From assembly GCF_020544465.1 (NCBI RefSeq), contig NZ_CP066126.1:1736001-1800000 (forward strand): a stretch of DNA of 64,000 nucleotides. Direction: 5' to 3'. The DNA is from Chromobacterium rhizoryzae. GTDB lineage: Bacteria; Pseudomonadota; Gammaproteobacteria; Burkholderiales; Chromobacteriaceae. Position numbers and translations under genes: made by a program. The notes beneath the pieces are model-generated. The model was not told where the DNA came from, did no database searches, and saw nothing but the letters and a program-made list of their open reading frames with translations. This document shows, one piece after another, positions 9,097-19,000 of this stretch (position 1 is the first letter of the stretch; each line of letters begins with the position of its first letter).

Positions 9097-10125
9097 TCAA
9101 ATCCGCAACAAGGCGTCGCTGTCCTCCGCGTCCATGGTGTGCGGCTCGCCCACCAGCAGAGGATCGGCCGCTCGGGCGACGCGCGCGTCCTTGTCCGGGT
9201 AGTCCAGCCGGGACAGGAAGTAGCGGATGCAGTTGAGGCGGGCCCGCTTCTTGTCGTCGGATTTCACCACCGTCCACGGCGCGTCGCCGGTATGGGTGTG
9301 GAAGAAGGTCGCTTCCTTGGCCGCGGTGTAGTCGTCCCATTTGTCCAGCGACTGTATGTCTATGGGCGACAGTTTCCAGTGCTTCAAGGGATCGTCGCGG
9401 CGGGAGATGAAGCGGCGCAGCTGTTCCTCGCGGCTGACCGAGAACCAGAACTTGAACAGACGGATGCCGCTGTTGACCAGCATGCGCTCCAGTTGCGGCG
9501 TCTGGCGCATGAACTCCAGATATTCGTGCGGATGGCAAAAGCCCATCACGCGCTCCACGCCGGCGCGGTTGTACCAGGAGCGGTCGAAGAAGACGATCTC
9601 GCCGGCGGTGGGCAGGTGTTCGATGTAACGCTGGAAGTACCATTGGCCGCGCTCGCGGTCCGACGGCTTTTCCAGCGCCACCACGCGCGCGCCGCGCGGG
9701 TTCAGGTGTTCCATATAGCGTTTGATGGTGCCGCCCTTGCCGGCGGCGTCGCGGCCTTCGAACAGGATCACGATCTTCTGGCCGCTTTCCTTGACCCAGT
9801 TCTGCACTTTCAACAGTTCGATCTGCAGCGCCTGCTTCTGCAATTCGTACTCCGGGCGGCGCATCCGCGTGCGGTAGGGGTAGCTGGCCGGCAGTTCGGC
9901 GCTGACGCTGTCCTCCGCGCTGCCTTGCGGCGCGGCGGCCACTTGCAAGGCCACCGGCTGCTGACTGACGGTTTCGATGGCTTGCACCGATTCCTGGTGC
10001 GCGCGCTCCACATTGTTGCGGCGGTGGGTGGCGGTTCGGCGCGGCGGCTTGACGGCCGGCGGCTGGGCGTCGGCGTCCGCTTCCGCGGGCAGGGGGGCTT
10101 GGGGCGGGTTTGTGTTTTGTGTCAT
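9097..10125 (-). CDS. ppk2: Polyphosphate kinase 2
   Basis: PPK2 family enzyme, which phosphorylates nucleotides using polyphosphate. 342 residues: an 85-residue Pro/Ala/Arg-rich tail, then the kinase domain with Walker A-like GRDAAGKGG (124-132) and FFDRSWYNR (179-187). Single-domain class I length plus the extra tail. AAAGGAG precedes the ATG at 10125. It is antisense to, and sits between, the two ABC/LolA operon copies, convergent with copy 1 (15 bp gap), and is unlikely to be functionally part of either. Confidence 0.95.
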   Translation of the reverse strand: MTQNTNPPQAPLPAEADADAQPPAVKPPRRTATHRRNNVERAHQESVQAIETVSQQPVALQVAAAPQGSAEDSVSAELPASYPYRTRMRRPEYELQKQALQIELLKVQNWVKESGQKIVILFEGRDAAGKGGTIKRYMEHLNPRGARVVALEKPSDRERGQWYFQRYIEHLPTAGEIVFFDRSWYNRAGVERVMGFCHPHEYLEFMRQTPQLERMLVNSGIRLFKFWFSVSREEQLRRFISRRDDPLKHWKLSPIDIQSLDKWDDYTAAKEATFFHTHTGDAPWTVVKSDDKKRARLNCIRYFLSRLDYPDKDARVARAADPLLVGEPHTMDAEDSDALLRI

Positions 10126-10306
10126 GCAAGCTCCTTTGCGAGGGATAAAACCATGCTACTCCCATGGAAAACCGGTGTCGATGCGCGCGCTTTGGCGCGG
10201 CCGGAACACCGTTGGAGTCCGCAATGGGCGTTTTGTCACAAGGCAAAGCTTTTCATGCCGATTTCATGCATATTCATGCCATTGTGTTTTGACGGCGGAG
10301 CGGACT

Positions 10307-11002
10307 ATGTGGGCGGTTGAGGTGAACGGGGTGTCGAAGAGCTACTGGATGGAGCAGGTGAGGGTGCCGGCGCTGGCCGATGTCAGCCTCAAGATCGCCG
10401 CGGCGCGCTTCACCGTGCTGTCCGGCCAGTCCGGCAGCGGCAAGACCACGCTGCTGAATCTGATCGGCGGCATAGACCGCGCCGACGTTGGAGAAATCGA
10501 GGTGGCGGGACAGGCGCTGAACCGTTTGAGCGATGACGCGCTCAGCGATTTTCGCGCGCGCCACATCGGCTTCATCTTCCAGAACTTCAATCTGATGCCG
10601 GTCTTGTCGGCTTTCGAGAACGTCGAATACCCGCTGCAATTGCAAGGCGTGCCGGCGCGGCAGCGGCGCGAGCGGGCGCTGGAGATGCTGGCGGCGGTGG
10701 GCTTGGCGGACAAGGCGGCGAACCGGCCCGGCCAGCTGTCCGGCGGCCAACGCCAGCGGGTGGCGATTGCGCGCGCGCTGGTGCACGAGCCGGCCTTGGT
10801 GCTGGCCGACGAACCCACCGCCAATCTGGACAGTCAGACCGGAGCGTCCATCCTGGCTCTGTTGCGCCAATTGCAGCGAGAACGCCGAGTGGCGGTGGTG
10901 TTTTCCTCGCATGACCCGCAGGTGATCGCGGCGGCGGACGAGCGTTACTTGGTCAGCGACGGCCGGGTCGGCGTCTTGAACGCGGGGGAGGCCTTGGCGT
11001 GA
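10307..11002 (+). CDS. ABC transporter ATPase (LolD/MacB type), copy 2
   Basis: 231 residues: Walker A GQSGSGKT (40-47), LSGGQ signature, LVLADEPT Walker B. The start at 10307 (MWAVEVNG) has GGAG upstream and matches the N-terminus of copy 1. It overlaps the permease start by 4 bp (GTGA). The stretch around the signature motif is nearly identical in DNA to copy 1, while the N-terminal part has diverged more. Confidence 0.93.
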   Translation: MWAVEVNGVSKSYWMEQVRVPALADVSLKIAAARFTVLSGQSGSGKTTLLNLIGGIDRADVGEIEVAGQALNRLSDDALSDFRARHIGFIFQNFNLMPVLSAFENVEYPLQLQGVPARQRRERALEMLAAVGLADKAANRPGQLSGGQRQRVAIARALVHEPALVLADEPTANLDSQTGASILALLRQLQRERRVAVVFSSHDPQVIAAADERYLVSDGRVGVLNAGEALA

Positions 11003-12375
11003 ACACCTTGAAACTGGCTTGGCGCAATCTGCTGCGCAACCGTCGCCGTACCTTGGCGACCTTGTCCACCATGATCATAGGCCTGGTGGCGGTGCTGCTC
11101 TTCGGCGGTTACAACCGCACGGTGCAATACGGCTTGCAAACCGGCATGGTGCGCGCCGGCGGCCATCTGCAGGTGCAGCACCGGGATTACTTCCTGTACG
11201 GCAGCGGCAATCCGGCCGCTTACGGCATCCGCGACTACCGCGCGGCGATGCGGCTGATCGAGAACGATCCGGTGCTGCGGCCCATGCTGACCGTGGTCAC
11301 GCCCGCGCTGAGCCTGGGCGGCATCGCCGGTCATTATTCCGCCGGCGCCTCGCGCACGGTGATTGCGCGCGGCAGCGAGGTGGACGCGCAGAACCGCTTG
11401 CGGCGCTGGGACGATTACGGCTTCAACGACAAGCGCAAGCCGGTGGCGCTGACCGGCACCGCGCCGAACGCGGCGGTGATAGGCACCGGGGTGGCGCGGG
11501 TGCTGCAACTGTGCGCGGCTTTCAAGCTCAAGGATTGCGCGCCGCCGCCGGCTCCGCCGGGCGGCAAGGACCTGCCGGCCGATCTGGAGGCCTTGGCCGC
11601 GTCGGCGCCGCCGGCCAGCGTCCGCGACGATCAGATCGAACTGCTGGCCGCCACCGCCGCCGGCGCGCCCAATGTGGCCCGTCTGCAAGTGGCCAAGGTG
11701 GAGAGCCAGGGCATCAAGGAACTGGACGATATGTATGTCGGCCTGCATCTGCGCCAGGCGCAACAGCTGGTGTACGGCCAGGGCGAGCCGATGGCCACCG
11801 CCATCGTGTTGCAGCTGCGGCACACCGCGCAGATTCCGGAGGCCGAGGCGCGTTTGCGTCAGCTGTTCGCCACCAGCTTGCGCGGCCAGCCGCTGGCGGC
11901 GCACGACTTCGCCACGCTGCAGCCGCAATACGGCCAGATCACCGGCATGTTCGGCACCATTTTCGGCTTCCTGGCGGTGTTGATCGCCTGCGTGGCGCTG
12001 TTCACCATAGGCAACACCATGAATATGGTGGTGCTGGAGCGCACGGTGGAGATCGGCACGCTGCGGGCGATGGGCCTGCGCCGCCGCGGCATCCAGCAGC
12101 TGTTCCTGTGCGAAGGCTGGCTGCTGGGCCTGGGCGGCGGGGTGCTGGGCATCGCGCTGGCGCTGTTGCTGGCCTGGCTGATCAATCACGCCGGGCTGAC
12201 CTGGCTGCCGCCGGGGCAGGTGGACCCCAGCCCCATCCTGGTGCGGGTATGGGGGGAGTGGCGGATGATGGCGGTGACCGCCGGCGGTTTGATGGCGATG
12301 GCGCTGCTGTCGTCGTGGTGGCCGGCGCGGCGGGCGGCGGCGGCCAATATCGTGGAGGCTTTGCGTCATGCGTGA
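10999..12375 (+). CDS. FtsX-like ABC permease, copy 2
   Basis: 458 residues starting with GTG at 10999, inside the ATPase stop. Same topology as copy 1: one N-terminal helix, a periplasmic domain with the shared GSGNPAAYGIRDYR segment, and three C-terminal helices with NTMNMVVLERTVEIGTLRAM. Ends VDPSPILVRVWGE...LRHA, parallel to copy 1. Partner of the ATPase at 10307 and the LolA-like protein at 12398. Confidence 0.9.
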   Translation: MNTLKLAWRNLLRNRRRTLATLSTMIIGLVAVLLFGGYNRTVQYGLQTGMVRAGGHLQVQHRDYFLYGSGNPAAYGIRDYRAAMRLIENDPVLRPMLTVVTPALSLGGIAGHYSAGASRTVIARGSEVDAQNRLRRWDDYGFNDKRKPVALTGTAPNAAVIGTGVARVLQLCAAFKLKDCAPPPAPPGGKDLPADLEALAASAPPASVRDDQIELLAATAAGAPNVARLQVAKVESQGIKELDDMYVGLHLRQAQQLVYGQGEPMATAIVLQLRHTAQIPEAEARLRQLFATSLRGQPLAAHDFATLQPQYGQITGMFGTIFGFLAVLIACVALFTIGNTMNMVVLERTVEIGTLRAMGLRRRGIQQLFLCEGWLLGLGGGVLGIALALLLAWLINHAGLTWLPPGQVDPSPILVRVWGEWRMMAVTAGGLMAMALLSSWWPARRAAAANIVEALRHA

Positions 12376-12397
12376 AACGTTTGGAATCTCTACCGGC

Positions 12398-13168
12398 ATG
12401 AAGACGACACGCTGGGCCGCGTTGAGCGTTGCCCTGTGGGCGGCGTCGGCGCTGGCGGCGCCGGACGCGCAGACCATCCTGGCCAATAGCGACGCGGTGC
12501 GCAATCCGGAACGCTCTTTCGGGCTGGTGGTGTCCCTGGTCAGCTATAAGGACGGCAAGCAGAACGAGGCCAGCGCGCTGGCGGTGTATTCGCGCGCCGA
12601 TCAGAAAAGCGGCCAGTTCCGCAGCCTGCTGCGTTTCATCAATCCCAAGCGGGACGCCGGCAAGCTGATGCTCAAGAGCGGCAACGATCTGTGGTTTTTC
12701 GATCCGGCGAGCAAGGCCAGCGTACCGATTTCGCCGCAGCAGCGGCTCTTGGGCCAGGCGGCCAATGGCGACGTGGTCACCGTCAATCTGGCGCTGGACT
12801 ATCAGGCGGCGCTGGCCGGCGAGGAAACGATACAGGACGGGGACCGCCAGGCGCGGCTTTGCTACAAGTTGCGGCTGAGCGCGCGCAATCCCGGCGTCAC
12901 CTACCACGCCATCGATCTGTGGGTGGACCGCGACGGCTACCGCAGCCGCAAGGCGCAGTTCTACGCCGAAAGCGGCGGTTTGCTGAAGACCGCGTATTAC
13001 CGCGCTTACCAGCCGGTGCTGGGACGCGAGCGCCCAACCGAGACCGTGATCATAGACGGCCTCAATCCGCGCTGGATCACCGTGCTGCGCAATAGCCAGT
13101 TCGCCTGGCGCGAGGTGCCGGAAGCCTGGCTGCAGCGCGATTATCTGCCGCGCTTCCGGGCCGAATGA
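12398..13168 (+). CDS. Outer-membrane lipoprotein-sorting (LolA-like) periplasmic protein, copy 2
   Basis: 256 residues, signal peptide MKTTRWAALSVALWAASALA before APDAQTI. The ATG at 12398 is chosen because it yields a clean signal peptide and the same length as copy 1; an in-frame ATG at 12368 overlapping the permease is possible, and the ribosome site before 12398 is weak. Shared segments such as VTYHAI.LWVDRDGYRSRKAQ show clear paralogy with 8311-9081. The stop overlaps the barrel gene start (ATGA). Confidence 0.87.
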   Translation: MKTTRWAALSVALWAASALAAPDAQTILANSDAVRNPERSFGLVVSLVSYKDGKQNEASALAVYSRADQKSGQFRSLLRFINPKRDAGKLMLKSGNDLWFFDPASKASVPISPQQRLLGQAANGDVVTVNLALDYQAALAGEETIQDGDRQARLCYKLRLSARNPGVTYHAIDLWVDRDGYRSRKAQFYAESGGLLKTAYYRAYQPVLGRERPTETVIIDGLNPRWITVLRNSQFAWREVPEAWLQRDYLPRFRAE

Positions 13169-14403
13169 CGATGCGGCGGCTGGCGTTTGGGCTGGCGCTG
13201 GTCTGCGCCGCCGCGCGGGGCGCAGACGCGTCGCTGGAGGAGGACGCGCTGCGGCTGGCCGATCAGACCCGGATGGAGGATGACAAGCCGCGGGATCTGA
13301 AGCTTCAGCTGGAGGCCGCCGCCTTGTCGCCGCGGCCGGGGGAGGACGGCCAGCGGCTGTCCTTCGATCTGCGCTGGGACGGCCGGCTGAGCCCGGCCTG
13401 GCGCGGCGTGCTGGCCAACCGGCTGGATTGGCGCTTCGCCGGCTCGCCGCGGCGGGACCACGGCGTCAACACCTTGAAGGAAGCGTATCTGAGCCGCGAG
13501 TTCGGCGTCGAGACGATGATGGACCTGGGGCGTATCAATACCCGCTACGGCGTGGCCGTCGGCTACAACCCCACCGATTTTCTCGGCGCGGGCACCGTGC
13601 GCTCGGTAGTGTCCGCGGACCCGGACAGCCTGCGGCAAAACCGCTTGGGCAACGCCATGTTGCGCTGGCAGAAGCTGTGGGACCGCGGCTCCTTGACCGC
13701 GATCTGGTCGCCCAAGCTGGGGTCGGGGCCGAATCCGGACGGCGCCAGCCTGGACTGGGGCGCCAGCAATCCCCGGCAGCGGCTACTGTTGGCCGGCAGT
13801 TATCGCTTTGCGGAGAACCTCAATCCGCAATGGCTGCTGTTGCAGGAGCAAGGCCGTTCGCCTCAGCTGGGCTTCAATCTGTCGCGCGTGCTCGGCGACG
13901 CCACCGTGGTTTATCTGGAATGGGCCGGCGGCCGGCAGCGGACCGATTGGAGGCAAAGCCTGGGACGGCCGGACTCTGCCTGGCGCAATCGCCTGTCCGG
14001 CGGCTTGAGCTGGACCGGCGCCAATAAGCTGAGCCTGACGCTGGAGGGACAGCAGGACGGGGCGGCGCCGGACCGGGACGAATGGCGCGCGTTGCGCGCG
14101 AGGCCCGCGCTCTACGGCGCTTATCGGGCGGGGGTGGGCGCCGGCGGCGGCCTGCCTACCCGGCGCGCCGCCTTGCTGCGCGCGCATTGGCAGGATGCGC
14201 TGGTGGACGATCTGGACGTGACCGCGATGCGCAGCTTCGACCTGGTGGACCACAGCGGCATGAATTGGGCGGAGGCCCGCTATCACCTGGGGCCGGCGGA
14301 TCTGGCCTTGCAGTGGCAACGCTTCGACGGCGCGCCGGACAGCCGTTACGGCGCCAGCCCGGCGCGGCGGGTCTGGCAAGTGCTGTTCGACTATTTCTTC
14401 TGA
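13165..14403 (+). CDS. Outer-membrane beta-barrel protein linked to the ABC/LolA system
   Basis: 412 residues with a signal peptide (cleavage near GADA), alternating aromatic/polar strand pattern throughout and a C-terminal Phe (LFDYFF), the signature of an outer-membrane barrel inserted by BAM. No named family recognised with certainty. Translationally coupled (ATGA) to copy 2 of the LolA-like gene, so it is probably the outer-membrane end of a trans-envelope path: ATPase, permease, periplasmic carrier, barrel. No counterpart exists after copy 1. Confidence 0.82.
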   Translation: MTMRRLAFGLALVCAAARGADASLEEDALRLADQTRMEDDKPRDLKLQLEAAALSPRPGEDGQRLSFDLRWDGRLSPAWRGVLANRLDWRFAGSPRRDHGVNTLKEAYLSREFGVETMMDLGRINTRYGVAVGYNPTDFLGAGTVRSVVSADPDSLRQNRLGNAMLRWQKLWDRGSLTAIWSPKLGSGPNPDGASLDWGASNPRQRLLLAGSYRFAENLNPQWLLLQEQGRSPQLGFNLSRVLGDATVVYLEWAGGRQRTDWRQSLGRPDSAWRNRLSGGLSWTGANKLSLTLEGQQDGAAPDRDEWRALRARPALYGAYRAGVGAGGGLPTRRAALLRAHWQDALVDDLDVTAMRSFDLVDHSGMNWAEARYHLGPADLALQWQRFDGAPDSRYGASPARRVWQVLFDYFF

Positions 14404-14530
14404 GCGCCTGTTCACGATCCGCCGCGCTGCGGCGAAGCCTTGCAAACCCCTTCGAAATTCCCGTGCCTCGTACGGCTATTCCATTCTCTCCGCCGCAGCG
14501 CCCTGTCTCGTCCCGGCTCGCGACCGCGCG
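14404..14530 (+). repeat. Dispersed intergenic repeat copy
   Basis: Begins directly at the stop codon of the barrel gene. Segments CCGCGCTGCGGCG, GCCTTGCAAACC, TTCGAAA, CCATTCTCTC, GCCCTGTCTCG and GGCTCGCGA appear in the same order as matching segments of the copy at 38047-38203, with substitutions. Same orientation as that copy. Confidence 0.6.
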
Positions 14531-14668
14531 GATAGCCCTGAGTCGGCGCGCGTGATGACCGCCGCGTCGCGGGAAGGCATGGCGAGCGGCGGGGAAAGCA
14601 ACCATAGTGATGTGTGGGCGACGCGATGTCGCTAGGCGTCGATAGGATCCTGATGGAGGGGGACGGGC
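14404..14668. other. Non-coding gap containing a repeat copy
   Basis: 265 bp without a gene between the barrel gene and the serine hydrolase. 14404-14530 is a copy of the dispersed intergenic repeat. The rest is GC-rich with no promoter I can support. Confidence 0.5.
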
Positions 14669-15955
14669 ATGGGCATGAATACGGCGGCCGCTTTGCAAAC
14701 GTATCTGCGTTCCTGGAATACGGCGGGCTGCCTGCACGGCGTGGCCGCCGTCTCGCTGGCCGACGGCGAACGGGTGGCGGTGGCCGGCGGCATGGCCGAT
14801 CCCGGCCTGGGCGTGGCCAACGAGAAGGACACCGTGTTTCGCATCGGCTCGCTGAGCAAGAGCTTCACCGCGGCCGCCTTGCTGCAGCAGGTGGCCCAGG
14901 GGCGGCTGGAGCTGAGCGACAGCCTGGAGCGCTTCTTCCCCGATTTCCCCAATGCGGCGGGCATCAGCCTGCATCAATTGCTGAATCACAGCGCCGGCAC
15001 CGCCAATTTCACCAGCGCGGCCGAGTATTGGCCGACGCGGATGCGGCTGGCGCACCGGCCGCAGGAACTGCTGGACTGGGCGCACGCCTTGCCGCCGGCC
15101 TGCCCGCCCGGCATCGCCCACGCTTACAGCAATACCGGCTATTTGTTGCTGGCGGCCATTGTGGAGCGGGTCGCGGATCAGGACTTCGCCAGCTATCGGC
15201 AGCAATACCTGTTCCGGCCGCTGGGCCTGGAGCGCACCTATGTCGACGACGGCCGCGTCATCCTGCCGCAAGCCGCGCGCGGCCTGCATCCGGGAGCGCC
15301 ATGGCGCTACGCGGAACCTATGGACATGTCGGTGGCCTGGGGCGTTTACGATCTGGCCTCCAGCGCCGGCGATCTGTGCCGCTGGTTGGAGGCCCTGCAG
15401 CGGGGAGAGGCGTTGCCGGCCCGGCTGGCGGCCTTGATGCTGGACGTGGGGGCCTTGGAGTATGCCTACGGGTTTTACGGCGAGGACTGGACGCTGGCCG
15501 GCCGCCGGCAGCGGCTGGCCCAGCATTTTGGCGACGTCAACGGCTTCTTCGCCTTCATGAGCGTCTTGCCCGGCGGCGGCGGCGTGGTGGCGCTGACCAA
15601 CGCCTTCGGCTCGCCGGTGGAGCGTTTGGGCAGGGATTTGGCGCGCATCGCCAGCGGAGAAACGCTGGAAGCGCTGCCGCCGCCGGGACGGCAGCAGCCG
15701 GACGAGCAGTTGTTCGTCCCCGGTCGCTATGAGAACGGGGAAGGGGCGTGGCTGGAGTTGTTTTACAACGAGCACGGCTGCTATGCGCGCAGTCCGCGCC
15801 GTTACGATCTGCCCATCGCCTACCCGTTGACGGTGACGGCGCAGACGCCGCAACTGGCGCGCGCCGCCGTGCTGCCGGAGACCTTGTTGATAGAGGAAGG
15901 GACCTTGCAATGGTGCGACGCGGAGGGGGTGACCAGGCGTCTGCGGCGGCAGTAG
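14669..15955 (+). CDS. Serine hydrolase of the beta-lactamase / penicillin-binding (AmpC-like) family
   Basis: 428 residues. Catalytic SLSK (61-64, SxxK), YSN (153-155, YxN) and a third motif HFG (286-288) are present, the set of class C beta-lactamase-like serine hydrolases and esterases. No signal peptide is evident, so it is probably cytoplasmic and more likely an esterase or D-aminopeptidase-like enzyme than a drug-resistance lactamase. A C-terminal extension of about 95 residues resembles the small beta-rich domain seen in such hydrolases. GGAGGGGG lies six bases before the ATG. 78 bp upstream of the hybrid kinase. Confidence 0.88.
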   Translation: MGMNTAAALQTYLRSWNTAGCLHGVAAVSLADGERVAVAGGMADPGLGVANEKDTVFRIGSLSKSFTAAALLQQVAQGRLELSDSLERFFPDFPNAAGISLHQLLNHSAGTANFTSAAEYWPTRMRLAHRPQELLDWAHALPPACPPGIAHAYSNTGYLLLAAIVERVADQDFASYRQQYLFRPLGLERTYVDDGRVILPQAARGLHPGAPWRYAEPMDMSVAWGVYDLASSAGDLCRWLEALQRGEALPARLAALMLDVGALEYAYGFYGEDWTLAGRRQRLAQHFGDVNGFFAFMSVLPGGGGVVALTNAFGSPVERLGRDLARIASGETLEALPPPGRQQPDEQLFVPGRYENGEGAWLELFYNEHGCYARSPRRYDLPIAYPLTVTAQTPQLARAAVLPETLLIEEGTLQWCDAEGVTRRLRRQ

Positions 15956-16033
15956 GCGGTTTGTCCGGCGGGATGGCGTGGTCTATCGTGAGAACAGACA
16001 AAACCAAGCCAGCTTTCGAGTCGAGGCCGAGAA

Positions 16034-19000
16034 TTGACGGACTTTAAACAAGGGGCGCGGGGGTGGCGTTTCCGGGCCTTTCTCGCTGTCTTTCCATGGC
16101 GCGCGTGCGGGATGGGGGTTCTGGTGCCCTTGCTGGCCCTGTCCGCGCAATGGCTGTTGTGGGACTGGGTCCGCCCTTACGCCTGGTTCCTGTTTTATCC
16201 CGCCGTCTTCCTCTCCGCCATGCTGGGCGGGCTGGCCGGCGGCCTGGTCGCCACCGCCTTGTCGGTGCCGCTGGTCTGGTATCTGTTCATCCCCCCGCAA
16301 TGGAGCTTCGCCATCGCCCGGCCGGCGGATGCCGCCTCCATTGTCCTGTTCGCGCTGTGCGGCTTGATGTTGAGCCTGTTCAGCCAGCGCCTGATCAGCC
16401 GCCGCTCGCGCTGGGCGGAGAGCGAACTGACGCGTCAGCAGGCCTTGTTGCACGCCATCATCGACAACTCCACCGCGGTGATTTTCGTCAAGGACGTGGA
16501 CGGCCGCTATTTATTGGTCAACCAGCGCTATCCCGAGTTGTTCCATATCAGCGTGGAGGCTATGCGCGGCTTGCGCGACGAGGATCTGTTCCCGCCTGAG
16601 GTGGTGGCCAGTTTGCGCAGCGCCGACTTGGAGGTGTTGAGCAGCGGGCAGGCGCGCGAATACGAGGAGACGGTGCCGCAGGACGATGGCCCGCACACCT
16701 ATCTGGTGTACAAGTTTCCCCTGCGCGACGCCAAGGGGCGAGCCTACGCGGTGTGCGGCATCGCCTCCGACATCAGCGCGCTCAAGCGCGCCGAGGCGGA
16801 ACAGAGGCAGCGGGAGGAGTGGCTGCGGGAAATGAGCGCCATCGCCCGGGTGGGTGGGTGGTGGTTCGATCCCGCCAGCGGGGACGGCGGCTGGACCTCG
16901 GAAGTGGCCCGCATTCACGATCTGCCGGCCGACGAGCCGATCAACACCCGCATTGGACTGAGTTTTTTCCACGGCGAAGACCGACAGCGCATCGAGGAGG
17001 CCGTGCGCCGGGTGGTGGCGGAAGCCGAACCCTATGATCTGGAGTTGCAACTGCTGAGCGCAAGCGGCCGGCGCAAATGGGTGCGCGTGTCCGGCAGACC
17101 GGTGCTGGCGGACGGCAAGGTGGTGTCGGTACGCGGCGCGATGCAGGATGTGTCCGAGCGCAAGGCCATGGAAAACGCCTTGCTGGAGAGCGAGGAAAGG
17201 CTGTCGCTGTTCATCGAGCACGCGCCGGCGGCGCTGGCGATGTTCGATCGCGACATGCGTTATCTGGCCGCCAGCCGCCGCTGGCTCGACGATTACCGTT
17301 TGGACGGCGAGACGCTCATCGGCCGATCCCACTATGAGGTGTTTCCGGAAGTCCCCGCCGTCTGGCGGGAGGTGCATCGGCGGGCGCTGGCCGGGGAGGT
17401 GATACGCGAGGAGGAGGACCGCTTTCTGCGTCAGGACGGCGCGGCGCAGTGGTTGTGCTGGGAAGTGCGGCCATGGCATGCGCGCGACGGATCCATCGGC
17501 GGCATCGTGATCTTCACCGAGGACATCACCGTCCGCAAATCCATGGAAGAAGAGCGCCACCGGCTGGCGGAAGCGCTGGATCAATCGGCGCAGCCGGTGG
17601 TGATGACCGACGCGGCCAAGAACATCTTGTACGTCAACGCCGCGTTCGGCGAACTGATGGGGTATCCGATGGGCGATTTGCTGGGCTCGTCGATCTCCCG
17701 CTTCATCCCGGACGACCCGGCGAGGAGAGCGGAACGGGCGGCGCTGGAACGGCAGGTGGTGGAACAAGGGCGCTGGAGCGGCGAACTGGCCCGCGTCGCC
17801 CGCAACGGCGAAATCATCCCGGTGTACGCCTCCGTCACCGCCATGCACGATCTGTCCGGCGCGTTTTGCGGCTTTTTCGGCACCTATAACGATTTACGGC
17901 CGTTGCGTGAAAAAACCCAGGCGCTGGCCAGCGCCGAAGCGCGGTATCGCAGCGTGCTGGATCATGCGGCCGACGCGGTCTTGGTGGCGGACGCGGAAGG
18001 GCGTTATCAGTACGCCAATCTGCAAGCCTGTCAGCTATTGGGCTATGAGGAAGCGGAAATCCTGGCGATGCGGGTGGGCGATTTCAGCGTCGACTCCGCC
18101 GCGGGCGACGCGCAGTCCTTGTTCCGGCGCCTGCTGTCCGACGAGCAGCTGAGCGCCGAGATGCTGCTGCGGCGCAAGGACGGCGCCGAGGTGCCGGTGG
18201 AAGTGAACGCGATCCGCCTGCCGGACGGCGGGGTCTACGGCGCTTTCCGCGACATCACTCTGAGACGGCAGGCGGCGGAACGGATCCGTCAGCTGTCGAT
18301 GGCGGTGGAACAGAGCCCGGAGAGCGTCGTCATCACCGATCTGGAGACGCGGATCGAATACGTCAACGAAGCCTTTGTCCGCAATACCGGCTACAGCCGG
18401 GAAGAAGTGATGGGGCGAACGCCCAATCTGCTCAAGTCCGGGCTGACCCCGGCGGAAACCTATGCCGAACTCTGGGAGGCGCTGCGGGCCGGCAAGCCGT
18501 GGAAAGGCGAGCTGTTCAACCGGCGCAAGGACGGCAGCGACTATGTGGACTTCGCCCATATCTCGCCTATCCGTCAGCCGGACGGCAGAATCAGCCATTA
18601 TCTGTCCTTGCAGGAAGATATCAGCGAGAAAAAGCGCCTGGGCCTGGAACTGGACCAGCATCGTCATCATCTGGAAGAGTTGGTGGCGATGCGCACCGCC
18701 GAGGTGCGCGCCACCAGCGCCAAACTGCAAACCACTCAGTTCGCCATGGACAGCGTGGGCATAGGCATACATTGGGTGGACGTCGCCAGCGGGCGGCTGA
18801 TCTACGTCAACCGCTACGCGGCGCAATTGCTGGGCTACGACATCGAAGACATGCTGCGCCTGAACGTGTCCGACATCGTGCCCGACACCACGCCCGACCT
18901 TTACGCGCGCATCGTGGAGCGCCTGCGGCAACAGAGCCGGGCGCAGTTCGAAACCTGGCAAAGAACGCGGGACGGGCGGCTGGTGGCGGTGGAGATGATT

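Noticed and set aside
9097..10125. ppk2 as a functional member of the ABC/LolA system
   Set aside because: It is on the opposite strand, convergent with copy 1, and has no mechanistic link; position alone is not enough.
14669..15955. Acquired beta-lactamase resistance gene
   Set aside because: SxxK/YxN fold is present, but there is no signal peptide and a C-terminal extension is present, which fits an esterase-like hydrolase better.
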